Notes under the pieces: generated by a model
Databases searched by the model: none
What the model saw: the letters and a program-made list of their open reading frames with translations, nothing else
What the model was told of the DNA's origin: nothing
Source of the DNA: Anadara kagoshimensis
Lineage: Eukaryota > Mollusca > Bivalvia > Arcoida > Arcidae
Assembly: GCA_021292105.1 (NCBI GenBank)
Contig: CM037864.1
Span: forward strand, 44,671,816 to 44,735,815
Direction of reading: 5' to 3'
Length of the DNA: 64,000 bases
Part shown: one piece after another, positions 25,850-35,713 of the stretch
Layout of the letters: the number at the start of each line of letters is the position of its first letter
How positions within the stretch are numbered: position 1 is the stretch's first letter
Made by a program: the position numbers and the translations under genes

Positions 25850-28800
25850 GATAAAGTACAAGTAATATTTAACTGATGCTTGCTACTATAACTTTTTCCT
25901 GATTAAGTCAAAAACAAAGATATCAATTCATGTCCAAAAGCACAATCCGAAAGCAAAGTTCGGCATTTTAACTAGGCCTGTCTCGTTAAATAGTCATTTA
26001 AATACGGACGTCCTCTGTGTTTTTGTTCTGTTTCTTAACCAAATTTTTAACGACTTGATGAATCTGAAGAAATGATATTCGCATTCCGATTCCTCAACAG
26101 ACAACTTGAGTTTATAACGTTCACAAATTTCAAACGTGCGTGATTAATCTAATATCAGGCTTTTAAATTTTCTTAAGTGTGGACGTACAAAAATATGATA
26201 AAAGATTAAACATAAACCTTACTTACTCACTGTCATTGTGACATTAGTGGGTTGGTGGCAGCATTTACCCGTTTTCCCCTTTTCTACGCTTTCAATCTGG
26301 TGTCCACAGACAGTTTTGATCAATATTTTGGCACATTCAAACACACTACTTAATTTTTTTTAATACATGTACTCACTTCCTAAATAAATTTGTGTTCGCC
26401 CATGCTGCACGGTACCTTTCTTCCGGTTTTCTTGTGTCCAATTTACAACCTATTGTTGGCCACATGCAGTCTGTAATTGCGTGCTCTTTTCTCTTGTATT
26501 GTTTCGTTGTCACCAATGGCATAATGTATGATCTTCCAAAAATATCTGTAAACTTAGCTTTAGTATCTTGCATGATACTACTTAAAGTGTGGTGTTAATA
26601 GGCTTCTAGGAAATTGTGTAGTGAAGGGGAATATAAGTAATATCAACCACTTTCTTCAAAATGCCAAAATGATAAATGAAACGGTCTTATTGTATTCGTA
26701 TTTGTATTTTATTGAATGTTATGCATGCTAAGCTAATTTTCACAACCTTTACTTGTTCTCTAAATTTATATTGCGAACTTTTTTTGTTTGTTGTTTGTTT
26801 CATTTTCTTGGTTATTTTCGTGTACATTTTTGTTGTTAACAATTTGATCTCTTCTTTTTAAAAGGTACATGTGTAATTTGTTACATTTTGAAGACAGTAC
26901 AAAAGTATTGGAATCCCAACACCACTGTGTACTATCTTGTCTTACCTGTTACCAGTCTAAAACCTAAGACTGGTAATACTGGACCAAATCAATGACAGAT
27001 CAACTCTTAAATTCTACGGAAATGCATCCGTCAGATAAATGTTTATCTCGAGAAGCATTTTAATACTTACATTAAAACAGGATGGTTATTTCATTTAAAG
27101 CGCACGCCTATAGTCAACTAGCTTTGGATCTCACTTGGGTATTTATAGCATGGGGAAGTTTGATTAGTCCATATGGCGAGGTTCGGTTGCTTTCTCGGAC
27201 TACTTCTGTTCCTGTTTACCCCACCATCCTTTGACTGGCCGCATCAGTATAAGACCCGTGCCCGGGCGTTAATTATCGTTACTTCTTTCCATGAAGCCAT
27301 CCGTTTTATATTAGTATTCCATTTTTCCACATGAAAATAAGTTTGTTGTTGGTTATTTTGATTTACTTACATTTTCAGTGGTATCCAGTCCCGAGACAAC
27401 CGCCGCTAAGTCTTCAGGCAAGGATAACAAAACTGTGATTATCGGCTCAGTAATTGGATCTGTAACGGTGATAGTTGTCATAGTAATTATAGTAGTATTG
27501 GTTCTATTTAGAAAAACGACTTGTAAGAAACAGTAAGTTTAATTATATTCAATTATAAAAATAATACCCTTTTGCTGAAAACTTTTGCAAAATATTACTA
27601 TAGTGCAGAAAACAAGTTCAAAACAGGTATTTTTGTAAAATATCTTTTAGATTTCAAATTAAATATTAAAACCCAATATACCATTTTTCATGAAATTTTT
27701 TGCCGCATCAAGTGGTGTAATTTCAGAATTTTTGTTGGAAAAAATAATCATTACCAATTCCAAATGTATCATTGGAGATTTGTGTAGAGGGTGGAAGTTT
27801 ACATTATTGAATATTAATTAATACCTGACCCATTATGCAGATCAAGATTGGGTTCATGACCTTTATAAATACATGACCACATGTAGACTTACATTTAAAG
27901 CATGTTTAGAAACACTTATTATTCTATGTGGATACATATAAAAACTCCTTTTCTATTTATACGATAAAATACAACTCTAAACTTTAGCACGCATTTTGCT
28001 ATAAATAGTAGTGTTTAATATTGTACACAAATATTGGGCCCATGGCCTATAGATTACCTTATATATATAAACACACCTGAGAAAGAAAGCTAATTTGCAT
28101 ATGAAATACATTATGGCCTGTTTCCTATTTGCATATGACCTATTACCTGTCCTGTTGGCTGTTTTAAACTTTATCTACCTTCCCACCACAAAGCATTGTA
28201 AACAAGAGCAAAATTTTAATGATAGTTTCTTAAACAACTTTTTTCCTTTTGTTTTCAAAAGTTTTGAACATATATAGTCTGGTGCGGCAAAAAATTTGAA
28301 AAATACTGATATATTGTATTAATTTATCACATGGATAGGAAAAAAAATATTTTACCAAAATACCTGTTTTGAACTTGTTTTCTGCACTTTAAACTTCCCA
28401 TCTTAGCTAAAATCATAATGATCAGATATATCATGATCATATATAATGGAAACAAGTAAAACAATGTATATTCTAGTAAAATCGCAATCTATACTTAGAG
28501 GAAAAATGCCTTGAAAAGTTTGACAGAATGAATCGGTTTTTTTTTCAACTGCATTATCGATCGGGAATGGTGTAAAGCTGAAATGAAGCCCCCTTTTCCA
28601 AAGTCCATTTTTTCACAAGTACCTTATAATCTTTGCTTTTATTACCGCCTATAGTGCATAATGGAATATGAGACTTGCTTTCTGTTTTTATACTCTTTAT
28701 TCTTCGAAGTAAAATAGCATAATTACCTAAAAATTTTATATACGGATTTTCTTCTTATTTCTAAAAGTCATGAGGCCTGCCACCATTCAAAAAATCTAAA

Positions 28801-30327
28801 ACTTTCTGCATGGTCGCAGTCATAGCTTTTGTTGTGATTTTGATTGTTGTTTAAATTATTATTCCAGGGAGGAAAAGCCTGTGTCGGTAACTGATCCTGT
28901 ATTTTCTGACTCGCTTAACACGAATGGTATGTATTTTCTAAAAATATTTTAACGGTGTACATACTAATCCCATTGTTTAATATTGATAGCATACAACAAC
29001 ATGATAGTAACAACAAATACAAAAACAATGTATTCGAGTAACAAACAATAAGACCAGAACATATCCTCACAAAATAGTGATTAACAAAGACGCTCGGTTA
29101 TTATTTAAATTGTGCTTAGGGTAACAATTCTGAAGAGTGATTTTGTTCATATATAGAACAATTGTCATAAGTCAAATAATGCCCTGCTTGACCGTCAATA
29201 TTTTAAGAATGAATTTGTACAAGCATACCTTTTAAATACGGACGCGTATTTAGGAAACAAAAGAAATAATATTAATTAATAATTAAATTGATCAGATTAA
29301 ATTTTTTATTCTACCCGAGTAGATTAATTACTTAATTGTATTTCTCTAGTGTCCTTAATACGCTTTCATAGGTAAAATATAAATATCAAATAAATGTTTA
29401 AAATGTAATACCTTGCACCATACAGACTGCAAGCAAACACATAAAACATGAATTTCCTTATTGCCAACTTTCTTTAAATCCCTCAATATATTTTTACAAT
29501 ATCGGTGATTATATGCATACTTAGCATTGCATTCAAGACATCCATTTATTAATTCTATAATAAACCATCTTAAATAACCTCCCAAGCCAAGTCATGTGTC
29601 ATTTTGAAAAACCACTGTGCACAGTTTGACTTAGGTTCGAGTGATACGCTTTATTTGTTTGTTTAATATCTGATAACTTTGATTGCTGTCCAGATAAATA
29701 TGACATGCAAGACTTGAACAGAAATATGTTTGATAGATTATAAGTACACAGATGTGAATACAATGTATGACCATTATAAGGAATGTAAATTATCAAAAAC
29801 ACTTTTCATAAAGTATATAAATTCGGTAATGATTGAAATGTCTTAATCTTTTTTTCATAGATCAATTATATGAAAAAGCAAAGGTTCCCAAAACACATGG
29901 CAAGGCAAAGTTACCCGAAGCATATGAGAAAGCAAAGGTGTCTCCGACATACGACAAGGCAAAGATACCTGCAACATATGAAAAGGCCAAAGTACCTCAG
30001 TCTCAGACATATGAAATGGCAAATATGCCAAAAACAAAACAAATGGCAAATAAAAAAACCTATGCGAACAGTACCTTTAAAACAGATGTGGACTCTGCTG
30101 ATGACTTATATAACAAACTCAATCATAGAAACACGTCATCGGAGTCAATGTATCATAGCAACGACAATCAAAGTAATATGTATGGTCATTTGAACACTTC
30201 TTATACTGATCAAGACGATGACTACGATGTGATGGTACATAATCAACGATCATACACAGCAGACGACACTTATGATCATACGGCTAGAACGGACAATATG
30301 TATGACTCTGCGGTTCATAATAAATAA
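15146..30327 (+). CDS. EMI and EGF-like domain transmembrane receptor, MEGF10/Draper-like (gene 2, complete)
   Basis: Thirteen coding exons with GT-AG sites join in frame: 15146-15258, 16907-17008, 17721-17839, 18078-18212, 19476-19607, 20925-21053, 21785-21919, 23876-23974, 24357-24485, 25182-25292, 27379-27532, 28868-28926 and 29861-30327. They total 1,884 nt, or 627 residues plus TAA. Order: signal peptide (1-25), EMI domain (about 31-111), four full EGF-like units (112-288), a half EGF unit, a CFC-type cysteine module and another half unit (289-401), one membrane span (about 421-445), and a tyrosine-rich cytoplasmic tail (446-627). EMI plus Draper-type EGF units is the architecture of MEGF10/11, Draper and NimA engulfment receptors, though with far fewer EGF units than the 15 or so in MEGF10. 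Binding partner and role are inferred from family only. Any 5' UTR exon was not identified. Confidence 0.88.
15259..16906 (+). other. Gene 2 intron 1
   Basis: It contains a (GT)n tract at 15292-15333, a TTTA run at about 15340-15364, and a foldback-like dispersed repeat at about 15640-15815 (ATCTGTCTATAAAGGCTACC and inverted related sequence). The donor is GTAAGT. No other coding sequence was recognised. Confidence 0.75.
15292..15333. repeat. (GT)n microsatellite
   Basis: Uninterrupted GT dinucleotides in intron 1 of gene 2. Confidence 0.97.
18078..21919 (+). CDS. Gene 2 exons 4-7: four EGF-like units
   Basis: Each exon (18078-18212, 19476-19607, 20925-21053, 21785-21919) is phase 1-1 and encodes one unit of the pattern C-x(5-6)-[YF]-G-x(2)-C-x(3)-C-x-C-x(n)-C-x(2)-x-G-x-C-x-C-x(2)-G-x(3)-G-x(2)-C, typical of Draper/MEGF EGF-like repeats. 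Examples are GCSNNTYGNNCSYECNC and CVCKEGWTGINC. The one-exon-one-module layout and uniform phase suit duplication by exon shuffling. The fourth unit's exon has a weak acceptor: only GTGTTAAG precedes it, without a clear pyrimidine tract. Confidence 0.88.
18270..18711. repeat. Tandem duplication of about 221 bp in gene 2 intron 4
   Basis: GTACAACAGCGATGAAATAA occurs at 18281 and again at 18502, and the following about 200 bp match with few changes (for example GCAGGTATTTGGTTTCTCGT in both). A single local duplication explains it. Confidence 0.9.
18755..18905 (+). repeat. Dispersed repeat family A, copy 3
   Basis: One of the longest copies, starting with ACAGAGGGATGTGGTTACCC and TTCGGGAGCACCCGACCTCA and running to GGACCGATATGTTTGTTTT, in intron 4 of gene 2. 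Confidence 0.8.
19730..19835 (-). repeat. Dispersed repeat family B, copy 2
   Basis: Inverted relative to 10563-10700, with TGGCCGTCATCACAGTACTG and TTGATAAGTTTGATGTCTTT. It is directly followed by a family A core, so the two families may be parts of one larger element. Confidence 0.75.
19838..19905 (+). repeat. Dispersed repeat family A, copy 4
   Basis: Core only (CAAAGTTTTTACTATGCTTT to GGACATGGATTAGTATGTTT), abutting the family B copy at 19730. Confidence 0.75.
20425..20575 (+). repeat. Dispersed repeat family A, copy 5
   Basis: Near full-length copy in intron 5 of gene 2: TACCCTTCCGGAGCACCCGA is followed by the core and ATTAGTATGTTTGTTTTTGA. Confidence 0.8.
21118..21225 (+). repeat. Dispersed repeat family A, copy 6
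   Basis: Lies 65 bp after exon 6 of gene 2; it starts in the CACCCGGCCTCACTTTCCTG portion. Confidence 0.75.
21480..21735 (+). repeat. Dispersed repeat family C, copy 1 (GTCTGTCTGTCC type)
   Basis: Contains ATGTCTGTCTGTCCGTTTGT, GGGCCATATCCCATCAATGC, ATGAAACTTCACATGATTAA, GGTCCAAAGGTGTGCCATG and AAAGGTCAAGGTCGCGG. The same sequence occurs in inverted orientation at 39655-39890. It ends about 50 bp before the acceptor of gene 2 exon 7. The open frame through it is not a gene. Confidence 0.85.
22127..23124. mobile_element. About 1-kb element with terminal inverted repeats in gene 2 intron 7
   Basis: The left end CTATTTTATTACACATGGTA then ATAGAGGTCACGTGAGATG is matched by the inverse complement of the right end, ending ACCATGCGTAATGAAATAG, over about 39 bp with two or three mismatches. 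Inside is a 104-codon open frame (22476-22787) that is charged and ends in basic KKLRANNADRYRKK; it resembles no transposase I can name. No target duplication was fixed. A non-autonomous DNA transposon with a leftover or captured coding fragment is the likeliest reading. Confidence 0.75.
22476..22787 (+). CDS. Unrecognised open frame inside the inverted-repeat element
   Basis: The frame encodes about 103 residues, hydrophilic, with a heptad-like LLLESQIELTKTIKSL stretch (possible coiled coil) and a basic C-terminus. The frame is open upstream of 22476, where SEPSGEESDFEE-like acidic sequence is read, so the annotated start is arbitrary. No family was recognised. It may be a fragment of an element-encoded DNA- or RNA-binding protein, or may not be translated. 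Confidence 0.3.
   Translation: MLETVSSRVAGENKGQVNMTEAISDIDTSKDQTKGSTNDMFKLLLESQIELTKTIKSLTDSTKSENNATANETKHGKKRVCSETQSTSAKKLRANNADRYRKK
23125..23350. mobile_element. 226-bp foldback (MITE-like) element in gene 2 intron 7
   Basis: The two halves are nearly perfect inverse complements for about 77 bp: AATTTCTAAATAAAACGAAA at the left matches TTTCGTTTAATTTAGAAATT at the right. Both arms contain ACACATGGTAAT and GGGGTTACGT. The interior shares ACGCATGCGTCAT and the GAAGTGGACAC region with the neighbouring 22127-23124 element, so both belong to one family. Confidence 0.85.
23876..25292 (+). CDS. Gene 2 exons 8-10: juxtamembrane cysteine modules
   Basis: Exon 23876-23974 (99 bp) encodes the first half of an EGF-like unit (CHFGTFGDGCKNNCSC) and stops after the G-x-C step. 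Exon 24357-24485 encodes CFCARSGTENCDENYDDCTC and a histidine/asparagine-rich end. Exon 25182-25292 encodes CACKK...CICKPGYTGQWC, resembling the second half of an EGF unit. Gene 1 has the same three modules with lengths 99, 132 and 111 bp. The interrupted-EGF arrangement is thus ancestral to both paralogues. All three exons are phase 1-1. Confidence 0.85.
24258..24335 (+). repeat. Dispersed repeat family A, copy 7
   Basis: Core and 3' end only; its TTTGTTTTTGATTAAC end lies about 20 bp before the acceptor of gene 2 exon 9. Confidence 0.75.
24977..25044. repeat. (CTAT)n tetranucleotide microsatellite
   Basis: CTAT repeats interrupted once by CTTC, in gene 2 intron 9. Confidence 0.97.
25293..27378 (+). 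other. Gene 2 intron 10
   Basis: It holds a (GT)n tract at about 25816-25847 and an inverted family A core at about 25910-25965 (ATTCATGTCCAAAAGCACAA). The open frames on both strands at 26373-26598 mirror each other and match no family; a GC-richer segment at about 27100-27290 looks repeat-derived but was not classified. Confidence 0.65.
27379..28926 (+). CDS. Gene 2 exons 11-12: transmembrane span and start of tail
   Basis: Exon 27379-27532 encodes a serine/threonine-rich stalk and a hydrophobic run from TVIIGSVIGS to VIIVVLVLF, followed by basic RKTTCKKQ, a stop-transfer pattern for a type I protein. It ends in phase 2, as does the matching exon of gene 1 (6857-7013). Exon 28868-28926 adds a short acidic linker. 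The 1,335-bp intron between them shows no recognised feature. Confidence 0.85.
29861..30327 (+). CDS. Gene 2 exon 13: tyrosine-rich cytoplasmic tail with 9-residue repeats
   Basis: The first 60 or so residues consist of about seven units of roughly nine residues, YEKAKVPKT, HGKAKLPEA, YEKAKVSPT, YDKAKIPAT, YEKAKVPQSQT, YEMANMPKT and KQMANKKT, five of them starting with tyrosine. The C-terminal part carries YNKL, YGHL, YDVM, YDHT and YDSA. YGHL and YDVM are separated by ten residues, close to ITAM spacing but with Met in place of Leu/Ile. The last about 35 residues align with the gene 1 tail. The repeat block is absent from gene 1. AATAAA overlaps the stop region near 30320. Phosphorylation is inferred. 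Confidence 0.88.
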
Positions 30328-31339
30328 ATCAGGATCCAAGCAACCAAATACAATGTTTGAAGTGATACCATTGGTCACTTAAACACTTCCGATACCAAGC
30401 AAGTGTTTCACAACCATATACATCGGATAAAGCTTAAATTGGTTACTTTATATGTTTCTAACCAAACAAAATATGAGGAAAAGAGAAATTGAAACAAAAC
30501 ATTATCTTTGTCTGTCAATGTGAAATATCCAACAGGAAACAACATCAAGGCACTTTCTTCAGGATTACTTATTGTAGTGTAAAATTGCCACACATTCTTG
30601 CCACAATATTACAATGCATATAGTAATAGATCATGCACTGTAGCTGTCACCAGTTGGATGGAGTAAACGAGCTTTGAGTAAACTTCATTTGGACAGTAGT
30701 TCTCACTCTGGTATCGGATCTACTTTGTGTTAGATATGTGTTTACACTGTAAAATGCTTCACCTTCAGTAACAAACTCTTGTTACATTTTAAGCCATTTT
30801 ACAAATAGTTCTGTTTTCAAGTATATAGAAAATGTATGTGTCTAAAAATCTAATGCAATTACTTTTTCAACTGACCAATTAATCCAAATGACAGACGTTT
30901 TAAGTGTGAGATTACGACAGCATACAGAAGAAGTCGGGTAATAAATTAACAAAATGTATGATTCTCGAACAAATAATCAACATGTTACATATAGATTGAT
31001 ATCATCACCATTTACTTTTTCATCTGGACACATTTATAAAGTTGTAAAAATACTTAATTTTTTTTTTATTCACAATTGATTTTTAAATAAAACTGAAAGA
31101 TTCATTAACTCTGGTACTGATGTTACGTCATACCGGGCCAAGACAATTCTATCTGCTTTATTGCCAACGATCGTATTCATTAACTAAAAACAAGCTTTAT
31201 GAAAGAAGGATATATTTTTAAAAATTCTAAAGTTAGTGTAGGGAAAATAAAATAATTTAAACTGACATCATTTTTATATGCATATCGTATCTGGTATCAA
31301 CTACAACAACGCTGACAAGAGACACGTTGGGACCTTTGA
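30328..31339. other. Intergenic, gene 2 3' flank
   Basis: Probable 3' UTR and downstream sequence of gene 2; AT-rich, with AATAAA-type signals (for example near 31086). No open frame of note. Confidence 0.6.
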
Positions 31340-31445
31340 GGCTCCAATGGATGAATCAAAAACAAACATACTAATCTGACAAATTAGATTTAACACAAGG
31401 GAAGCGAGGCCCGAAGCCGGGTGCTCCGGAAGGGTTGGCCACCTC
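31340..31445 (-). repeat. Dispersed repeat family A, copy 9
   Basis: Inverted copy carrying the 5' portion (AAGCCGGGTGCTCCGGAAGG on the plus strand). The core is disrupted. The inverted core at 25910-25965 is counted as copy 8. Confidence 0.7.
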
Positions 31446-31623
31446 CTGTCGAGGGAACAAGCTATACCGTAGCGTAGAAATGATTGCAAAAATACACCAT
31501 AGGCAGGAAAACCAGGTATATTGCTTCGGAGGAAAAAGTTGACAATAGAAAAATTAAAGTCATCGTTATCTCATCGATATATAAAGACTTAAAGCATCAG
31601 TCGCATCTATTATTCCAAGCTCA

Positions 31624-32410
31624 CTAGGGTAGATGACATTCACAGTCTCCAAATTTAGGATTATTAAGAGAGAGAATGTAATCATCATTAAGATTATGCA
31701 TAAATGCTTCTTCGTGCAAATAAAGAAACAAACCAGCAAGCAATAGTGCAGTTTGCTGTAAAATTACATTACAAACACAACACATATATTGTTTATTATT
31801 ATCTCTAACATTTGAAGACAGTTTACCTCGGCGTTTTTCTTGGATGGCGGTTCTAGCAAATTTGCTTAGTACAACCCAGTCATTGTACTTCTCTTGGGTC
31901 AAATATAACACCTTTTGCGTCCCAAATTACTGTGGCCATCATTTTACAAGCAGATGGTTGCGTCTTGAACTTCTTTGGCTTCGGGGACCCAGGCCCTACT
32001 CACTGACGACTTAAGAGCTTTATTTTCCGACTCATAATAATGAACCGGTCTCATCTACAGTCACCAGACGCAAAACGAAAATCATCTCGACTTACAACCC
32101 TTCTGCAAGGCACTATATAATTGTGATCTGGTCGTTATTTGCTCATCTCCAAAATATTTTGGGATCAAACAGTCTGCTAGCTTTTGCATTCTTAAACCAT
32201 CACGTAAGATTGCTACGATGTCAAATGCCTAATGCCTGTGCCATTTCTTCCAACTGAATTTGCCTGTCAAAGTATACTAGATTCCGAATTGTGTTACAAA
32301 TTTCGGTGGCATCTAGTGGGCGCCCAGACCTGGCTCCATCTTCTTAAGAAGTTTTACAGCTTTGAATTCCCCCACTCAGAAGTTAACCTGAGCATAACAT
32401 GGCGCAGAAG
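31624..32410 (-). pseudogene. Degenerate mariner-like transposase
   Basis: Minus-strand translation gives mariner family motifs in the right order but in shifting frames: an N-terminal RSGRPLDAT-like step near 32320 with FDRQIQLEEMAQALGI (about 32240-32285), a VDET catalytic step near 32060, KPKKFKTQPS-like sequence near 31970, then MMATVIWDAKGVIF (about 31905-31945) and RRGKL near 31820. Stops and frame changes abound. Mariner transposases cut and paste DNA at TA sites; this copy cannot encode one. The terminal inverted repeats were not located. Confidence 0.8.
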
Positions 32411-34749
32411 ATCAATAAACATTTTGCATTCCCTTGCCTGTTTTAACTTTTAAAAACAAGAACAAAATCACAGCGCGGTATTCAACTTTAAATATAAAGC
32501 ATGCCTTTGCACCATTAGCCATGGTTGATATTCAATATAACTCCATACGCGTGCAATTTTGTATCCAGGTATAAAACATGTATTGGAACAAGGCACGAAA
32601 CTCATGAACGTGTCGGACAATCGGAAATGGGATAAGCTGGTTATCTATCGATTCACCCTTGTATATCATAAAAACTACAAAACCAATAATTTTAAAATCA
32701 ACTTTTATTATCTGCAATACTGTTAAAACTGATTTTTCACAACAAATCTTTGCGTGCAAATTATTTGACATGGAAAACACTTATTTCTCATATATACTCT
32801 TAAAACTTTTAACACTTAGCCAATACATATGTGGTTCCGATACATAGCTTGCTTTAATTTAAAGAGATAAATACCGTAATAATACTAATTGTTATAAAAT
32901 ATTATAAAGGTTACTTAATTTATAACTAGATTACAATCTATATTTATTATCATTTCCGACCTTCCACATAAGATCCTAACCAGCTATCGAGACTGATACT
33001 TTTTAACTGGGGATTAGTTGCTGAATTCTAACTGAAATACATGTACATGTTCTTAAACCTGTTTTAATTTTGGGATGGAATTCCTAATCAGTAGTACTAG
33101 AACCGGAAATGTAGAAATCCAAATATTTAAATTAAGATGTTGAAATGAGAAAACTTATGTTACCAAATCCACCAAGTTAAAAACTTTGAACGATTAAGTA
33201 TAGCTTAGCTTTTTGAAGAATTGTAACATTTAATACATAGATGAACTGGGAGTAAATTAAAATTAAAGCTTGCTAAAGTAACTTTTTATTCTGTCATGCG
33301 GTCTACATTTTTATAAACTACTTCAATTCATTTTTTAATTAGACCATAGTATTGAAGTCTTATTCAAGCAATGTTTTTCTTTGCAAACTTGTTACTACTT
33401 CTAAAGCAACTCAACTGTTAAAAGTTTAAAGAATGGCAATTATTGTGGGGAAAAAAACAGTTGTCAAGAAACGAACAAACATTTCACGTAAGTGTAAATT
33501 TTGTCATTAATACATCATTTTATAAAGTGCTGTTTCATTATTGTTATTGCTGATATCAATATTAAACACAATCTTTACACAAAACAAATACTGTTTCTAA
33601 AGAAATGACTTCAATTAGCTCATCAGAATGTCTATTGTAACAGATATGAGCATACAAGAGCTGGATTATTGGTTTATTTAATCTAAAACATTGCATTCAA
33701 ACAATTCCAAAACAAACGGTTTTCTAGAGAAATTACCGAAGTACACTGCATAGCACAACTTGAACACATTGAACATTTTATCATTTTTGGTGTTTATGAT
33801 TTTCTTTAACTTAAATTTAGCAAATTATTTTTCATAACTGCCTGCAATTTAACATTTTTGACAAAAATTAATACAAATGTTATAAGCTTGAAGTGATGGT
33901 CAAAAAGACGCCTTAAATTCCTGAAAATTAAAACAATAAACAAGATTTTCAATTTGTAAAATTATATAAAGGAAAATCTTACTTATTGAAAGACGAACTA
34001 GGGTCTGTTTTTTGTGTAATTAACATAGCGATTTCCTACATACACATAACTTCTTTAACACATTTCACTGACAATGATGATATCAACTCGATTATAATAT
34101 CAATTCATCAACATGCATTCAAATATACATTGTATAATGTCCACAGTATGCTCAATTCTGTACTTTAAAACAAGATAAATTTTTGACATATTTTTCTTTT
34201 TGATTATGAGACTTTTCTAACTTCCCACTTGGCTAGTATTGCATATGCATATATAAATGAAAAGGTATTTATTTGAGAAGATTGTCACTGATAGTGTTTC
34301 CTTCAATACGACAATCCCAAGTAAAATCATGACATACCTAGCAACAGGTTTCATTCCATTTTGGAACTGAATATCCAAGGTTATGTAGATATTATGTGCT
34401 TCATAGACAAGCAAAACATTCTCAACATAATATAGAGTGAAACATTTTGTTTCAATGGAAAGAGAATATAAGTTGTTTAAAATATAGAGAATTTTGTAAA
34501 TGAAAAACATGCACCTGGCAACAAGAACATCAAACAGTAATAAAAACTTCAAAATACTTCCTTTTGAGTAAATCAACATCTATAACAACCCTGTTATTCG
34601 AAATGCAAAGAATTTTTTGTAACACTGTTTGTATTCTCAAATATTAAGAGATTGTTATGTATGGTAATTACACAGATTTTAGGAAAGCAAATGATGCCAG
34701 CCATTACACATAAGTCATAAGTTCTGAATTTACCTTATGACATAGAGTA
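32411..34749. other. Intergenic, no recognised gene
   Basis: AT-rich sequence. The longest minus frame (34217-34579, 120 codons) has no recognisable domain and a composition expected of AT-rich non-coding DNA. Confidence 0.6.
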
Positions 34750-34885
34750 TCAATCAAAAACAAACAAACCAATCCATGTCCAAACCCAAATCCCAAAGTA
34801 CAGTAAGAATTTTGAACCTGACAAACTAGGTTATACGTGTGAACTTCCACCAACAAAGTGAGGTCAGGTACTCCTGAAGGTATCA
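34750..34885 (-). repeat. Dispersed repeat family A, copy 10
   Basis: Inverted, fairly complete copy (AACAAACAAACCAATCCATG then GTCCAAACCCAAATCCCAAA and GTGAGGTCAGGTACTCCTGA), lying in the 3' flank of the TRAF6-like gene. Confidence 0.75.
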
Positions 34886-35713
34886 CATGTCTACAATTTA
34901 GAGTTCTCTTGATATAGCTGTCATATGTGTTGTTGGAATTCAATTTAAGGCAGGTTTAAGCAGTAAACTTTCTACATTGCATTAAAAGAATGGATCACCA
35001 CTTATGGTAACAGATTTAATTAAATAAATCTCAAGCAGAAGCAGTATTATTTAACTTTTTATCTTGAAGAACAAGTAGTGGTTAATTTGACTTTTTGCAC
35101 CAAAATGGAGTAATAAATTTGTGATTGTAGTTAATATTTTAAGTAAGATTGTAAAATGTGCTTTTTCATTGACATGTAATTTTTTGGGTCAGTATGTCAA
35201 AGAAAACAAAACAAAGACACCATAGAAATCAATGATTTCATAGTACATAGTACCAAAATCGATTCCATCAAGTGAAGCTGATAGCATTCGACATGACTGT
35301 TACTTAACCAGTAGTTCTCTGATTTTATTGATAGATACATGCAGGACACATCACTTGTACGCTACCTAGAACAGGAGGTTCCAAACACAAATCTCTTTTT
35401 AAGAGGTTAAAGGGAAACACCATCTGGATCTATTTTTCTGCAGTGATTTAGTAGCAGACACAGTAGCCACTAACCAATATCTGGTGATTCGGACATGTAT
35501 CTTCTTTATTTCCTAGAAGTTGTACTCTATATGCACCTTCAATAAACAGCAGACGTTAAGCCCAATTTCCAAAACCAGTTGCTCTATTTTTTCAGATCGA
35601 TATTGAAAACAGATTTGCAACCAATTTTAATATGATCATTTTGAAATCCTATTTGCCTGTGTCCACAGAGTCAGTAACTTTACCATGTACAATGTTAGTC
35701 TGTGATCATAGAC
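34886..35713 (-). other. 3' UTR/flank of the TRAF6-like gene
   Basis: On the minus strand an AATAAA hexamer lies at 35510-35505, about 205 bases after the stop codon, and could be the polyadenylation signal. No coding sequence was seen. Confidence 0.6.

Noticed and set aside
26373..26598. Mirror-image open frames on both strands
   Set aside because: Located in gene 2 intron 10, no domain in either direction.
34217..34579. 120-codon minus-strand open frame
   Set aside because: Composition (Tyr, Ile, Leu, Phe) is what AT-rich non-coding DNA yields; no family motif seen.
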